DNA from: Fomes fomentarius
Lineage: Eukaryota; Basidiomycota; Agaricomycetes; Polyporales; Polyporaceae
Length of the DNA: 64,000 nt
Assembly (NCBI GenBank): GCA_022606135.1
Contig: JABYQN010000016.1
Coordinates: 496,001-560,000 of the forward strand
Reading direction: 5' to 3'
This document shows positions 11,132-21,337 of the stretch, piece after piece; position 1 is the stretch's first letter, and each line of letters starts with the position of its first letter. The notes under the pieces are model-generated. The model was not told the origin of the DNA. It ran no database searches and saw only the letters and a list, made by a program, of their open reading frames with translations. A program made the translations under genes and the position numbers.

Positions 11132-12321
11132 ATGCGCTACCTCGGACTCCTCCCGTTCTTGTGCGCGTACACTGCCGCGACGAACATCGTGATTTCAGAC
11201 GACGATGGCTGGGCGACCGCGCAGATCCGTCAGGTTTTTGATGTTCTTTCCAGCGCCGGTCACAATGTATGGTCCCCCATCTGTACTAGAAGTATCCTTT
11301 CTGATAGAGCCTCGTACGCTTTTGCAGGTCGTCCTCTCGGCCCCTGCCCTCAACCAATCGGGCAAGAGCTCTTTGTCCAAGACACCAGAGGTTCTGACAG
11401 AACCATGTCAATTCGACACTTGTCCGGCTGGCTCCCCCGCGTATGGCGCGAACACCACAAATCGTGCGGGCAGCTCGGGTCTCTCGGTCGTGGCATATGC
11501 TTATCTCCATTCCAGCGCGGCTGACTTACGTGAACGGGTACCCGTATGTCGCACGCCGCTGTCACAAGGACCTGGGTCCTGGATCGCTAACGCTGGTGTT
11601 CTAGTGTCGACGCTGCCAAGTACGGGATACAGACCACGGGACCGAAGTTCTTTGGTGGTGCTGGCCCAGATTTTGTTGTCAGTGGACCCAACGTTGGTAG
11701 TAAGTAGGACTTCAACGCGTTTGGATCGGTTCGGCCTTGACTGACATGGACTGTAGGCAACCTGGGATTGATTGTGTTGTTTTCCGGAACGGTGTAAGCC
11801 CAGATGCTTTGGATCTATACCGCGCGTCGTCCTGACACATGGTACACAGAGGCGCTGCCTCCGAAGCTGCTCGTCAAGGCGTTCCAGCAGCAGCTTTTTC
11901 CGGCGTCAGCGGGTCTTCAGTATCGTACACGACACTCGAGTCTGACCCGACTGGCGATTCAACCCGCGCGGCCCAAATCTACTCAGACCTCACGTCGACA
12001 TTCGTCCGTGCAATCACTGCTGCGCCTGGCCCATACCTTCCTTCCGGCGTCATCGTCAACGTCAACTACGCCTCGATCGACAAATGCCCGACATCCGCCA
12101 GCTACAAGTGGGTCTTCTCGCGCCTCGTGTGGAATCCATTCTCCACGGACGTGACCACGTGCGGGGACGACCACTTGCCCACGGAAACCGACGTTGTCAA
12201 CGCGGGCTGCTTTGCGAGCGTGTCCGTGATCAGCTCGTCGAGCAAGCTGGACGTCAACTCAACCTTGCAGGGTCAGGTGTTCGACCGCTTGCAGAGCCTC
12301 CCGCTAGCCTGCCTTGACTAG
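11132..12321 (+). CDS. Secreted SurE-type phosphatase/nucleotidase, copy 1
   Basis: Metal-dependent acid phosphatase or nucleotidase of the SurE family; fungal members with signal peptides act outside the cell. The protein begins MRYLGLLPFLCAYTAA (signal peptide). Exon 1 ends at 11266 (GHN) and exon 2 starts at 11328. A tiny exon encodes PRLTYVNGYP, then VDAAKYGIQTTGPKFF. Metal-site motifs are present: VISDDDGW (family usually NDDG), LNQSGKSS and VSGPNVGSNLG. The second half is one long exon ending QSLPLACLD. The frame stays open through all joints, so the gene appears functional. The Asn-to-Asp change just before the metal-binding DDG pair is a mild oddity. A second intact copy lies at 30860-32105 and a broken one at 18316-19108. 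Confidence 0.88.
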
Positions 12322-13077
12322 GCTGTGGAGAAGGTGATGAGCGTCTAGGGACCATGTGCGTACTACCTAGTCTAATCACTATGCTTTGGAATTTGTCGTC
12401 ACGACCGGGGATGAACCCCATCGAACGTGCAGTCGTGATGTTCTGTGCGCTCCTCAGTGCTTCTTATGTCTGCTCTGCGTTCCACTTGGGTTGCAGCGAC
12501 TGTCAGGTTCTGCGGTCGGCGCTGATGAACTTTGTGCGCTCTGAGTGGTTTTGCGCGCCGCATTTCGCGCACAACACTACTCCCCAACTGTTCGCTACTT
12601 CGTTGGTAACTACAGTCAGGCTGTACGGACCGAAGAAGCCTGACCCGATGAGGCCCACCGCCAAAGTCAAGTTACCATGAATCAGAGATGGTCACTGGGT
12701 AACGTTCTGCGAACCGAGGTTGCGCCTTCAACATTGCAGCCTTGGCCATTGCTGGCCCTTGGGCCTCCTAGCTGACGTCTCCTGCTGTGGTGCTGACTTG
12801 GTATTTGCTGGGAGCAGTCTGTCTAGACAGCAGTACGCAACTGGTCTACTCACATTATTCTCATGTATTTGGTAGGCATCAGGGGTACGCACTGCAGTTG
12901 GCATCCCGGATATCTTCGCAAGTGAAAGCCACCGGTCCTCCTCACCGGTAATCTGTTGCCCGCGAGTGTTTGAGCTTGTACTATCACTGGGAAGAGAAGG
13001 AGCTTCAGTGTGTGGACGAGCATATAAGTGGTCGGTGGGTGCGTCCTGGGTCTGCATCCTGTTCCTTCATAGACGGC
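12322..13077. other. Intergenic region, no gene seen
   Basis: Open frames here are short and lack recognisable domains. A TATA-like CATATAAGTGG lies at 13020-13030, in the position expected for the promoter of the following broken gene. Confidence 0.5.
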
Positions 13078-13981
13078 TCATAGAGGACTTCTTCTCTTCT
13101 CTCACATCCTCCTTTCCTTGCTCTTTGCTCCTCATGAGTTTCTACATTGTGTTATGAGCGATAATGAGCACAGCGGCTCGTACGCAACCACCGCTAACCC
13201 GCTCTCCACTCACAGATGCTGCCAACGCAGAGGTCGTCTCCTTATACATCCCCGCCATTGATGGACCAGCCGCCTGGTCTGCAGAGATGCTGGAGACAGA
13301 CTCGGCTGGCCACACGACGACCTGGAAACTCTCCCCAGGCTCGGCGAGTGGCAGTCTACTACCTCCTGCTACCCAAACCGGTAGGTTCCAACTCCCTCTC
13401 GTCCCGCTCCTATAGCCAACTGACACTTGGACTTGGACACTGCTCTTCTTGCCCCTCTCCAGCGACCCTGATCGCAGGCGCGACAGACGTGTAGTTTTCC
13501 GCGACGGAGGTAGACGGCGGCGTCGTGTAGGAGGACTGCGCGCTCGCCAACGGGATGGCGACCTGCAGCGGTACAATCACGGACAAGAACGAGAACGTCG
13601 GCAGTCTGCAGTCTATGGGGCCTGACGAACTCGATCGCGGTGCAGGTCGCCGGTGAGGCGCCTGCCAGTCCCGGGGCGCAGGCGACGACGGGTGGTGGTG
13701 CGGCAACAGTGACACCGGTCCCGACGCAGACGCAAGCTGGTGGGTCCACAACCGAGCAGAGTCAGACTATCAGTACTGCTGCGGGCCTGGAGGTGCCAGT
13801 GATGTTGGGTGTGCCGTTGTTGAGTGCCATGGTTGGAGTTGGAATTGGAGTCGCGTTCAGTGTGAGCACTATACAATTCCATGCGGATGCTGTACATGTT
13901 CAAGTTGTTAGCTCGTCTTCCATAGTTTGTCAGTACCACCTAGTTCGTGTGGCAGTAACGGGTTGGGGAATCGGTATCTAG
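13078..13981 (+). pseudogene. Broken copy 1 of the secreted GPI-type family
   Basis: Homologous to the intact genes at 24265 and 28359. The signal-peptide exon is still visible before 13133 (a Leu-rich segment ending LLFAP), but no in-frame ATG remains, and the donor reads ATGAGT where relatives have GTGAG. Exon 2 (about 13215-13380) keeps AANAEVVSLYIP. Exon 3 contains two in-frame TAG codons (after GATDV and after VDGGVV), and its Ser/Thr/Gly-rich C-terminal half with a hydrophobic tail is only reached by a frameshift near 13620. Five independent lesions make this a pseudogene. The conserved order and introns show it arose by DNA duplication, not from a spliced transcript. Confidence 0.8.
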
Positions 13982-14455
13982 GGGATCCACGTGGCTCGCA
14001 CGTGTCCATTTGTCAGGATGATCGGGGCAATTTGTGTGTAAAATTCGTATCTCGAGTCTGTACTTAGGCAGCAGGCTCACCACGGCCTCACCGTTCCGTG
14101 CTCGGGTCCTAGATCTGACATCTGGATTCTGGTAGTGGCCGCTCTGGCAGGCTTGAACTAAGTGCTTCAGCTCACCGATCATATTTCTGTGGCTTCCGTC
14201 CCTTGAACGTTAACCTTTGGCCAACGCTCATGCGCTCCGACTAGTCGCATTGAATATTGCAAAGTGACTCATGAAAGCTACCATCACTCCTCCATTCAAT
14301 ACTATTTCCATTCTACTCATCATGGTGCGCCGATAGTCGCGAATCTAACCCTTCTAACCACCTTCTCAGGTAGTGACGATTTGTCCCGTGCTTTCCTACA
14401 CGTGAAGGGTAAGGCGTGGGGTTGTCCGAGATGACCGCTTGTTCGGCGGCGGGTA

Positions 14456-14466
14456 TAGATACTTGG
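14456..14466 (+). promoter_or_regulatory. TATA-like element
   Basis: TATAGATACTT about 140 bases before the ATG of the following family member, inside a GC-rich stretch. Position is compatible with a core promoter; not proven. Confidence 0.3.
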
Positions 14467-14596
14467 TGAGTGCACCGTAGTGCGCATCATATTCCCCAGC
14501 ACACACCCGTGATCACAGGAGACTCACCCTCTGTCTTTCCATCTTTTTCCGCCTTCAGCACCCATCACAGCCTTCGACCGTTCGATCGAATCCATT

Positions 14597-15039
14597 ATGC
14601 TTGCCAAGACTAATGCACTAGCTTTCGTGTACCTCTCCACGTTCATTGCTCCTTGTAGGTCGGGTGACCTTGATTGGCAACCTAGGGTGGAGAAACCTAT
14701 CGATTGTTCTGTGCTCGCAGAACGGCGCAGTCTACGCTGGAGTCGACTCGGATGGCGGCGTCGTGAACGAGCACTGCAAGATCGCCAACGGTGACGCGAA
14801 CTGCGAAGTCAACCTCATCATCCAGGGCGGAAATGTTCTCGTCATGCAGAAGCAGGTGCCCGTGACGTCAATCGCGGTGCAGGTCGCCGATGCCGGTGCG
14901 ACGCCTGCGCCCTCAGAGTACTGGCAGCGGTGCGACACAGGATGCCAGTGCTGACTCTAGCAATGTGTCCGCTGGTGCGTATACCCAGCAGCAGACTGAC
15001 AAACCCGGGAATGGTCCTTGCGACGCGGACGACTCATAA
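14597..15039 (+). pseudogene. Broken copy 2 of the secreted GPI-type family
   Basis: Exon 1 (14597-14654, 58 nt as in the intact copies) encodes an intact signal peptide starting MLAKTNALAF and has a good GTAGGT donor. Exon 2, which carries the AANAxVxSLxIPG block in relatives, is missing. Splicing to the only nearby acceptor (ending 14720) would create a TAA at the joint. Beyond it the middle region is conserved (NGAVYAGVDSDGGVVNEHC, SIAVQVAD), then the frame shifts near 14920 before the Ser/Thr-rich stalk ending DDS. It is therefore very probably inactive. Confidence 0.75.
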
Positions 15040-15196
15040 AGCTGGTAGTCACTTCGCGCAATGTCATTTGATAACAGACTCATTAAGTTTGACCTACGTA
15101 TTGTCACTCGTCCTGATGTTTGGGAACCGGCCATCGGAGAGAAATTATATATTTGAAGTGAGACTATCTGCATCGAGATCAACTACTAATGACTAT

Positions 15197-16498
15197 TTAG
15201 TCGATACCCGGGAGGAGTTCTTGGTGGGTTTCACTGCGAGCCAAGCGCGTAAGGGGAGGCGGCTGTGCAAGTACAGCAGAATCAGGTGCCCCGGAGGGTA
15301 CATATGTTCCAGAGCTGTCCTTAGAGTTCGGAGGGGAGGAGGAAGAAGCGCCTTGGACGTAGCCAAGCGAGGTGAGCTGAGATTCAATGCGAGCGACATG
15401 GTCCCCAATCATCGCGTCTTGTATCGCCTTCAATGCACCAGTCTATATAAGAGATATTAATCCAAGAATAGCACGGTAAGAAGGAAGGAGCGTACCCGTT
15501 GCCCTGCACTTATCGGTGGTTTAGTTGTTGGGGGAGCGAACATCTGACATGTATCTGCCACCTTGGGGAAATGCTTCTTGATTGGGCATGCGAGGGCCCA
15601 GAGAAACCGAGGGGTCAGGGAGACGTCTTGGTACGCTTGCTGCGACTCTTGAGTTTTGCTAGCATAGTGAACCACGCACTCGTTGTAGAAGAAGATCTGG
15701 TCAGGAAGCTTGCGAGCCTTGTAATGTTGGATATTCTCCAGTAAAGTTTGTATGCGGTCGCCGTACGTCTTCTTCTGAAGCTCAGTGAGCGTCGCAGGGA
15801 TGCGGACTTTCTTTGTCGGAACAAGGATGTCGTCGGCCGGACGCGATGTCCACGCAATGTGCGTGAAGTAGGGACCGACAAGAAGCAAGGCGTACACACG
15901 CTTCCAGTCCGGATTGTGGGCGAACCCTGCCATAGCGGCCTCGTAGACTTGATTCATACTAGCTGCAACTTTCGTCATAGCACTTTGCTTCGCTTCAGCG
16001 GTCCACCAAGGATCCTCACAGTTGAGCGGTTTTACCTCCCATGAATCTACCAGGTCGCGGTCTGTGGCGATTCCAGGAGGGAGCTCGCCCTGTCTGTCGC
16101 TGTATATGGCGATGCGACCGAAGTCCGGAAATTGCTTCTTGGGAAGGAGCTTCAGGTTATTCTTGGATAGTGTAGGGCGAACACCCTGCGGAGTCGGGGT
16201 GGGGCCAAAGAGCGGTTGAGGAGAGGGGGCTATGGTCAGAAGAGGGTACTCGGAGCGTAGGTTGGCGCAATTGATGGATAGGATGTGGTTGTAAAAGGGA
16301 TATAAATATGACTCTGACCCGCGGTTGATCCAAGCGGCATAAAGGAGGTTGGAGAGATCCTGATTCAACTGCTGGCGGGAGTAAACCAAGGTCTATGGAA
16401 ACTTGTGGTTAGCACTGTCGCTTGCAGCAATCGCTGAACGACGGAAGACCTACATCGGGAGGAATATTCTTGAGATCTTGCCTGGTTGGCTCTGACAT
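15197..16498 (-). CDS. Unknown protein with PD-(D/E)XK-nuclease-like motif
   Basis: Three exons splice in frame: MSEPTRQDLKNIPPD (from 16498), a long exon from TLVYSRQQL to ISAGQR, and a last exon TGALKAIQDAMIGDHV... ending LLPGID at 15197. The total is about 395 aa. The long exon alone would run on 30 bases into an intron, giving a false C-terminus. I know no named family. Residues about 101-137 show FPDFGR, then SWEVKP 30 residues later, the spacing and flavour of a PD-(D/E)XK active site (Asp, Glu, Lys). That assignment is inference from the motif. The C-terminus is Ser/Pro-rich and probably disordered. There is no signal peptide. It is divergent from the 212-aa gene at 17221, and a decayed version of the same gene sits before the second 212-aa copy. 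Confidence 0.7.
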
Positions 16499-17220
16499 TT
16501 TGACGTAACCCAGTGATGGTACGAGGCCGGGTGAGGAGTCGAAAGCAAGTGTGGATGCAATGGTCAGACTAAGGAGCGCCGCATATAACCTGGGGATCAC
16601 GTTACCTCCTCGTGCCCTGCAAAGCGGTGTCTCAGGTCCCTTTATGCATGTCTTGATATGGAATGTCATTGAATCTATTGTTTGTCCTTTCTTTCATAAG
16701 CAGTGTGGCCGGTAAAGTTGAGACGGAGGCGCGCTCACGGAAGGTCAGGAATCGCCATCCCAACGTGAATGCAGTACAGCTACTCATGGGGTGTACATAT
16801 ATATGGATATGACTGATAAGCTGCTGCCTCAGTTTGCTAAATCCTCTGTGACACGCCAACGACCTGGACTTAGTGCAGAGGTCGGATGACGGTCGCAGCT
16901 TGTGGAAAACATTGGGTGGTTGAGCGCGTGCAGCGAACTGGGCTCTGAACAATGGTCATATACTAGTGGCCACAAGAATGAAGTTAGCACAGCTTAAAGA
17001 CAGGCTAGGTAGATCAACGTGAACGATGGTGTTCGAGTCGAACGACGAAAGCCAACCGTTCCGGTGTTCCGAGAGGCGACAGATCTGATCTAGGGCGTCT
17101 ACCTCACCAGGTTGATATTCGCTTCAGACAGACGCCCAAGTTCATTCTCTCAACCACGACGCTCGCCTTGGATACTCGAGCCACTCCTCCCATCTTCCAT
17201 CGGCTAATACCTTCCTCAAC
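16499..17220. promoter_or_regulatory. Divergent intergenic region of the two-gene module
   Basis: 722 bases lie between the PD-(D/E)XK-like gene (-) and 212-aa copy 1 (+). The part from about 16758 on is recognisably shared with the region upstream of 212-aa copy 3 (from about 22298), including CAGCTACTCAT and GAACAATGGT segments. Copy 2 shares only the last 130 bases, where the pseudogene mosaic has replaced the rest. A TACATATATATGG element lies at 16793-16805. Confidence 0.5.
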
Positions 17221-17970
17221 ATGGACAGTCAAAACTCAGCTCTCTACGAGAATGGTCAATATCTCTTGGAATGGGATCCTGTGAATAGGAACTGCCATTC
17301 TCAAGCAGCCAGGAAGGCACAGGCGTCGGTAAGTCGTCTTCATCTCATGACTTGCCACTCCTGATACTTATCTACATATAGAAACTGCGTAGACTTATGG
17401 AAAACCGGGCCCCTCGAGATTCGCTTCCCCGCGCTGAACTAGCCTCTCGTCGCAACAAACCGCCACTTCACTACTTTGGGTTTCCATACACAAACGACTT
17501 CGCCCTTCGCTACGCCAAGCGACACCACCTCACCATTGAGATTCATCCGGAAGAGACGTCTGCATTTGACAACAAGGACGTCTTCGACTTCGCGGACATC
17601 GAAGATCGTCATCTCGCCGATCCAGAATTGCGCGAGTTCTTCCAATCCATGGCACCGTTCTTGATGCGCCTGGACCTCAGGAGCAAGTGCAAGATGCCTC
17701 TTGAACAAGGCCGACCGTTTGCCTCGCAGTGGAACGGTATCATCGCCTTGTGGTCGAACTATAACATCAGGGAGAGATACCAGTTGTGCCCTGACTACGA
17801 GAAGGTCGTGGAGATTCTGCGTGAGGCGATGAATGATGAGGAACAGACAAGCAAACTGCAGTGGTGGTTTGACTGGGACAACGATGTGGTATGTTCTCAT
17901 CTATGTTCACGGGCATCAACAGCACATTCTCACAAGTCATCTTCAGGGGGTTTTCCGAAGTGTCGACTAG
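17221..17970 (+). CDS. Unknown 212-aa protein, copy 1
   Basis: Exons 17221-17328, 17382-17888 and 17947-17970 join in phase to give 212 aa starting MDSQNSALYENGQYLLEWDP and ending NDVGVFRSVD. The 8-codon last exon is supported because all three copies keep it. The protein is soluble and somewhat acidic, without signal peptide, membrane segment or Cys clusters. Conserved parts are HYFGFPYTNDFALRYAKRHH, a Glu/Asp-rich centre (VFDFADIEDRHLADPEL), LWSNYNIRERYQLCPDYEKV and QWWFDWDNDV. I do not recognise the family. It is transcribed away from the PD-(D/E)XK-like gene. Other copies are at 20510 and 22766. Confidence 0.8.
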
Positions 17971-18315
17971 ATGCGGACTATATATATATCTCTACTTTGC
18001 CCTGGAAATTATCTGTATGATCATACTTGCATGGACCATCGATCTATCCGAGTTTATACAACGAATGTTGGAGTTATACCGTCATGCCCTTGCATGGTCA
18101 ATTTTAGATCATTGAGCTCAAACTTCCAAACTCCTCCGTGAAGAGAACAGCCCCAGACGTTAGGCTGTTGGGGTCCGTATAAGAGGACTGAATGAAGTCT
18201 GAAGAGCCCATTGTATTAGTAAGCAGCGAAACAATGGTCGATGAATCGAGATTGAATCTCCGTTGAGCGTCTATGTATATGTCACTTGTGCATTGTGCTC
18301 TTCTCAATGTCTCGT

Positions 18316-19108
18316 TGTCCCTGCACATCTGCGCTCACTTGGTTGTCGTGTTCATCACCGTCACGCTCGCGTCCCGACCCTAAAACTGTGCTTCATCCGG
18401 CAGGTGCATGTGGTAGGTCTCCACGCGTGAAGACCCAGCGGAAGTCGCTCGCGCCCGCGCACGAGCTCGACATCCCCACGTAGTTCACGTTGAGCCAGAT
18501 GCCCGCCGGAAGAATAGTCGCGTGACGGGTACAACAAGCCTGCGCGTGAAGCTGGCGGTGAGCGCGGCGCGTGCTGGAGTAATATGGGTCGGAATTCAAC
18601 GTCGTGCAGGAGACTTGGGACGTGGTCGTGGCGGAGAATGCTACCGAGGGGATGCCTTCTTTTGCCGCCTCGCAGGCGGCGCCGCTTTGCAGGTTGGGAT
18701 TTGGTGAGCCTTGCTGGTTGAAGACGGGAACTTAGGAACGTACACGGTGCCCGAGTTTTGAGTGACGGTGCCGAGGTTGCCTGCGCGGGAAATAGTGAGT
18801 GCGTGTTTGCCAATGCGAGCATAAGAGATGAGAATGACTGCCAATGTTAGGCCCGCTGACGAAGAAGTCAGGCGGAGAGTCGAAGAACTGGGGTGCAAGC
18901 GTCTGGTTGCCGAATCTCACCGCGTCCACGCTGGGAAGGGTACCGCCAACCCGAGTGAGTGCACGTCATATTAAGCCGCGCCTCTCACGGGAAGGAGTAA
19001 GTTTCAGTTGAACTGTCGGAGGTGTCAGCTGATGGTGCCACCTATTGAGAGTAGCAACGAATGCGCTCACTGTCGCTCGCATTGAATCGCTCGCACATGC
19101 AGACCGGC
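18316..19108 (-). pseudogene. Truncated SurE-type pseudogene, copy 2
   Basis: Closely related to the intact SurE gene at 30860-32105: the exon with VDAVRFGNQTLAPQFFDSPPDF, the following intron, NLGTVTQNSGTV and the start of the long last exon are all recognisable. A deletion of about 16 bases after SSTR shifts the frame, and a further deletion removes the VGTCGSTHLP region. The first exon with the signal peptide and NDDG motif is missing, because homology stops abruptly at about 19108. Introns are retained, so this is a DNA-level copy. No functional product is expected. Confidence 0.85.
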
Positions 19109-19752
19109 GACCCCAAAACTGTTCTACTTCCAGAGGGAAAGTGAGTCCTAACTCGAAGTAGAGAATGGCTTTATTTTACATGAGTCAGTCAGAGACTTAA
19201 TGGAGTGTGTGAATCCAGTGAACCAACCAATTGCAATCATGAAGAAGATGACTTGATTGAAATAGTAGTATGACTATACCAGCAGAGTGCTGTAGTGCGA
19301 GATGACTCGTAAGACATTCACAAAGATCAAACAACGAGCATAGAGGCTCACTGTAGGAAGATCTGCGAGAGTCGTGTTCATGGTCAAAGTCTGAGAGAAG
19401 GAGAAGAGGAGAAGAGGAGGCAGAACGAGATGAGATGAAAATCAAGGATGACCAAGTTGAAGTTGGCGAGGACAGGCGCCAAATAGCATGGTACAGCATC
19501 CATCTTTGAGGAGGAGGAGGATCGAGGTCCCGCTGATAGTAGCAGTACTTGATCATTAGCTCCACTTGATATCGGAGGAGTTAATAGTCTTCAATTAGAG
19601 AGTCAACAGATCAGCACACCTTTGAGACTAGGAAAAGACGAGTGATGACCAATCCACAATTCCTCCATCATCGGAGTCACCCATATTACACAGGTATTCC
19701 TCAGTCATAAAAGGTGCAAGATGATAATATCAGGCCACCAGTCGCTCTTTAG
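19109..19752 (-). pseudogene. Fragment of the DUF6533 gene upstream end
   Basis: The sequence is a diverged copy of 34190-34846: the end of the first membrane exon of the DUF6533 gene at 32798-34457, its start region (an MNTT-type start near 19381 versus MNATLPEP) and upstream DNA. Both ends are abrupt, joining SurE sequence at 19108 and the PD-(D/E)XK-like relic at 19752. Only the 5' part of the gene is present, so it cannot make the membrane protein. Confidence 0.75.
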
Positions 19753-20388
19753 ATGAGTGCGAGCCAAACGCGTAAGGGAAGGCGGCTGTGCCAACACTCA
19801 TTGTAGAAAAAGATGTGATTGGTGAGCTTTCGAGCTTTGTATTGTACAGTCTGTATGGGGTCACCGTACGTCTTCTTCTGAAGCTCACTGAGCTTAGCAG
19901 GATTGCGGACTTTCTTTGGCGGGGCAAAAATGATGTCCAGGCAAACTGCGTGCAGCTTTAAGAAAGGACCAGCAAGGCGTGTACACGCTTCTAGCCCGGG
20001 CTGTGGGCAAACCCTGCCATAGTGGCGTCATAGACTTGATTCATAATATCATACAAGCTCCAATCTTAGTCATAGAATGTTCATCGCTGTAGCACTCCAC
20101 CAACGTTATTCAAAGCTGAGCGGTTTGATCTCCCATGAGTCCACAAGGTCGCGGCTGTGGCAATTCCACGACGGAGCTCGCTCTGTCTGTCGGTGTATCT
20201 GAGCGAACCGAAGTCGAGAAATTGCTTCTTACGAAGGAACTTTAGGTCATGCTTTGGATAGTGTAGGGCGAGCTCCGTGCGGTGTCGGTGTGGGGCCAAA
20301 GAGTGGTTGAGGAGAGGTGGCTACGATCAGAAGAGAGTATTTCGGCACAGTGTAGGTTGGTGCAATTGATGGACAATGGTTATGGTGA
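19753..20388 (-). pseudogene. Decayed copy of the PD-(D/E)XK-like gene
   Basis: A diverged copy of about 15235-16290, with roughly 400 bases deleted after the first 35 and many small indels. Frames are broken throughout. The motif region is still visible: PD has become LD, but SWEIKPLS is readable in another frame. The copy lacks its N-terminal exon and stops abruptly about 120 bases before the start codon of 212-aa copy 2, with the intervening divergent promoter deleted. Gene order and orientation match the intact pair at 15197-17970. Confidence 0.8.
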
Positions 20389-20509
20389 ATGGGCGTCTAC
20401 CTCAACACTTCAGCCAGACGCCAAAGTTCACTCTCTCAAACCACGACGATCATCTGCTACTCGCCTTCCGTCCTCCTCCCATCTTATACCGACTACTACC
20501 TTCTCCAAC

Positions 20510-21259
20510 ATGGACAGCCAAAATCCAGCTCTCTACGAGAATGGTCAATATCTCCTGGAATGGGATCCTGTGAATAAGAACTGTCATTCTGAAGCCGCGA
20601 GGAAGGCACAGGCCGACGTAAGTCGTCTTCATCTCATAAATCGCCACTCCTGATGCTTATCTACATATAGAAACTGCGAAGACTTATGGAAAGCCGGGCC
20701 CCTCGAGATTCGCTTCCTCGCGCCGAACTAGCCTCTCGTCGCAACCAACCGCCACTTCATTACTTTGGGTTTCCATACACAACCGACTTCGCCCTTCGCT
20801 ACGCAAAGCGGCACCACCTCACCATCGAGATCCATCCGGAAGAGACGTCCGAGTTTGACGACAAGGACGTCTTTGATTTCGCAGACATCGAAGATCGTCA
20901 TCTCGCCAATCCAGAATTGCGCGAGTTCTTCGAATCCATGGCACCGTTCTTGATGCGCCTGGACCTCAGGAGCAAGTGTAAGATGCCTCTTGAACAGGGC
21001 AGACCGTTTGCCTTGCAGTGGAACGGTATCATCGCCCTGTGGTCGAACTATAACATCAGGGAGAGATACCAGTTGTGTCCTAACTACGAGAAGGTCGTGG
21101 AAATTCTGCGCGAGGCGATGAATGATGAGGAACAGACAAGCAAACTGCAGTGGTGGTTCGATTGGGACAACGATGTGGTATGTTCTCAATTGTGTTCATG
21201 AGCATCAACAGCACATTCTCACATGTTAAAATTAGGGAGTTTTCCGTAGCGTCGACTAG
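20510..21259 (+). CDS. Unknown 212-aa protein, copy 2
   Basis: Exons 20510-20617, 20671-21177 and 21236-21259 have exactly the same lengths as in copy 1, and all splice sites are intact. The protein is 212 aa and differs from copy 1 at a modest number of positions (for example ESRAP, NQPP, EFDDKD). The proximal 120 bases upstream are conserved with copy 1, but everything further upstream is pseudogene DNA, so the promoter may be shortened. It is probably functional at the protein level. Confidence 0.8.
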
Positions 21260-21337
21260 TCGCGGGATCTATGCGGACTATGTGTTTCTCTACTTCACCT
21301 CAGAATCGCGTCAAAACGCTGATAGACCTATATCATG

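Noticed and set aside
15457..15502. C-terminal extension reading VRSFLLTVLFLD on the PD-(D/E)XK-like gene
   Set aside because: It is the start of an intron read through; a GTACGC donor and ATATAG acceptor connect to an open last exon ending at 15197.
17889..18020. Longer C-terminus for 212-aa copy 1
   Set aside because: All three copies have a conserved donor after NDV and a shared final exon GVFRSVD; the read-through tails are not conserved.
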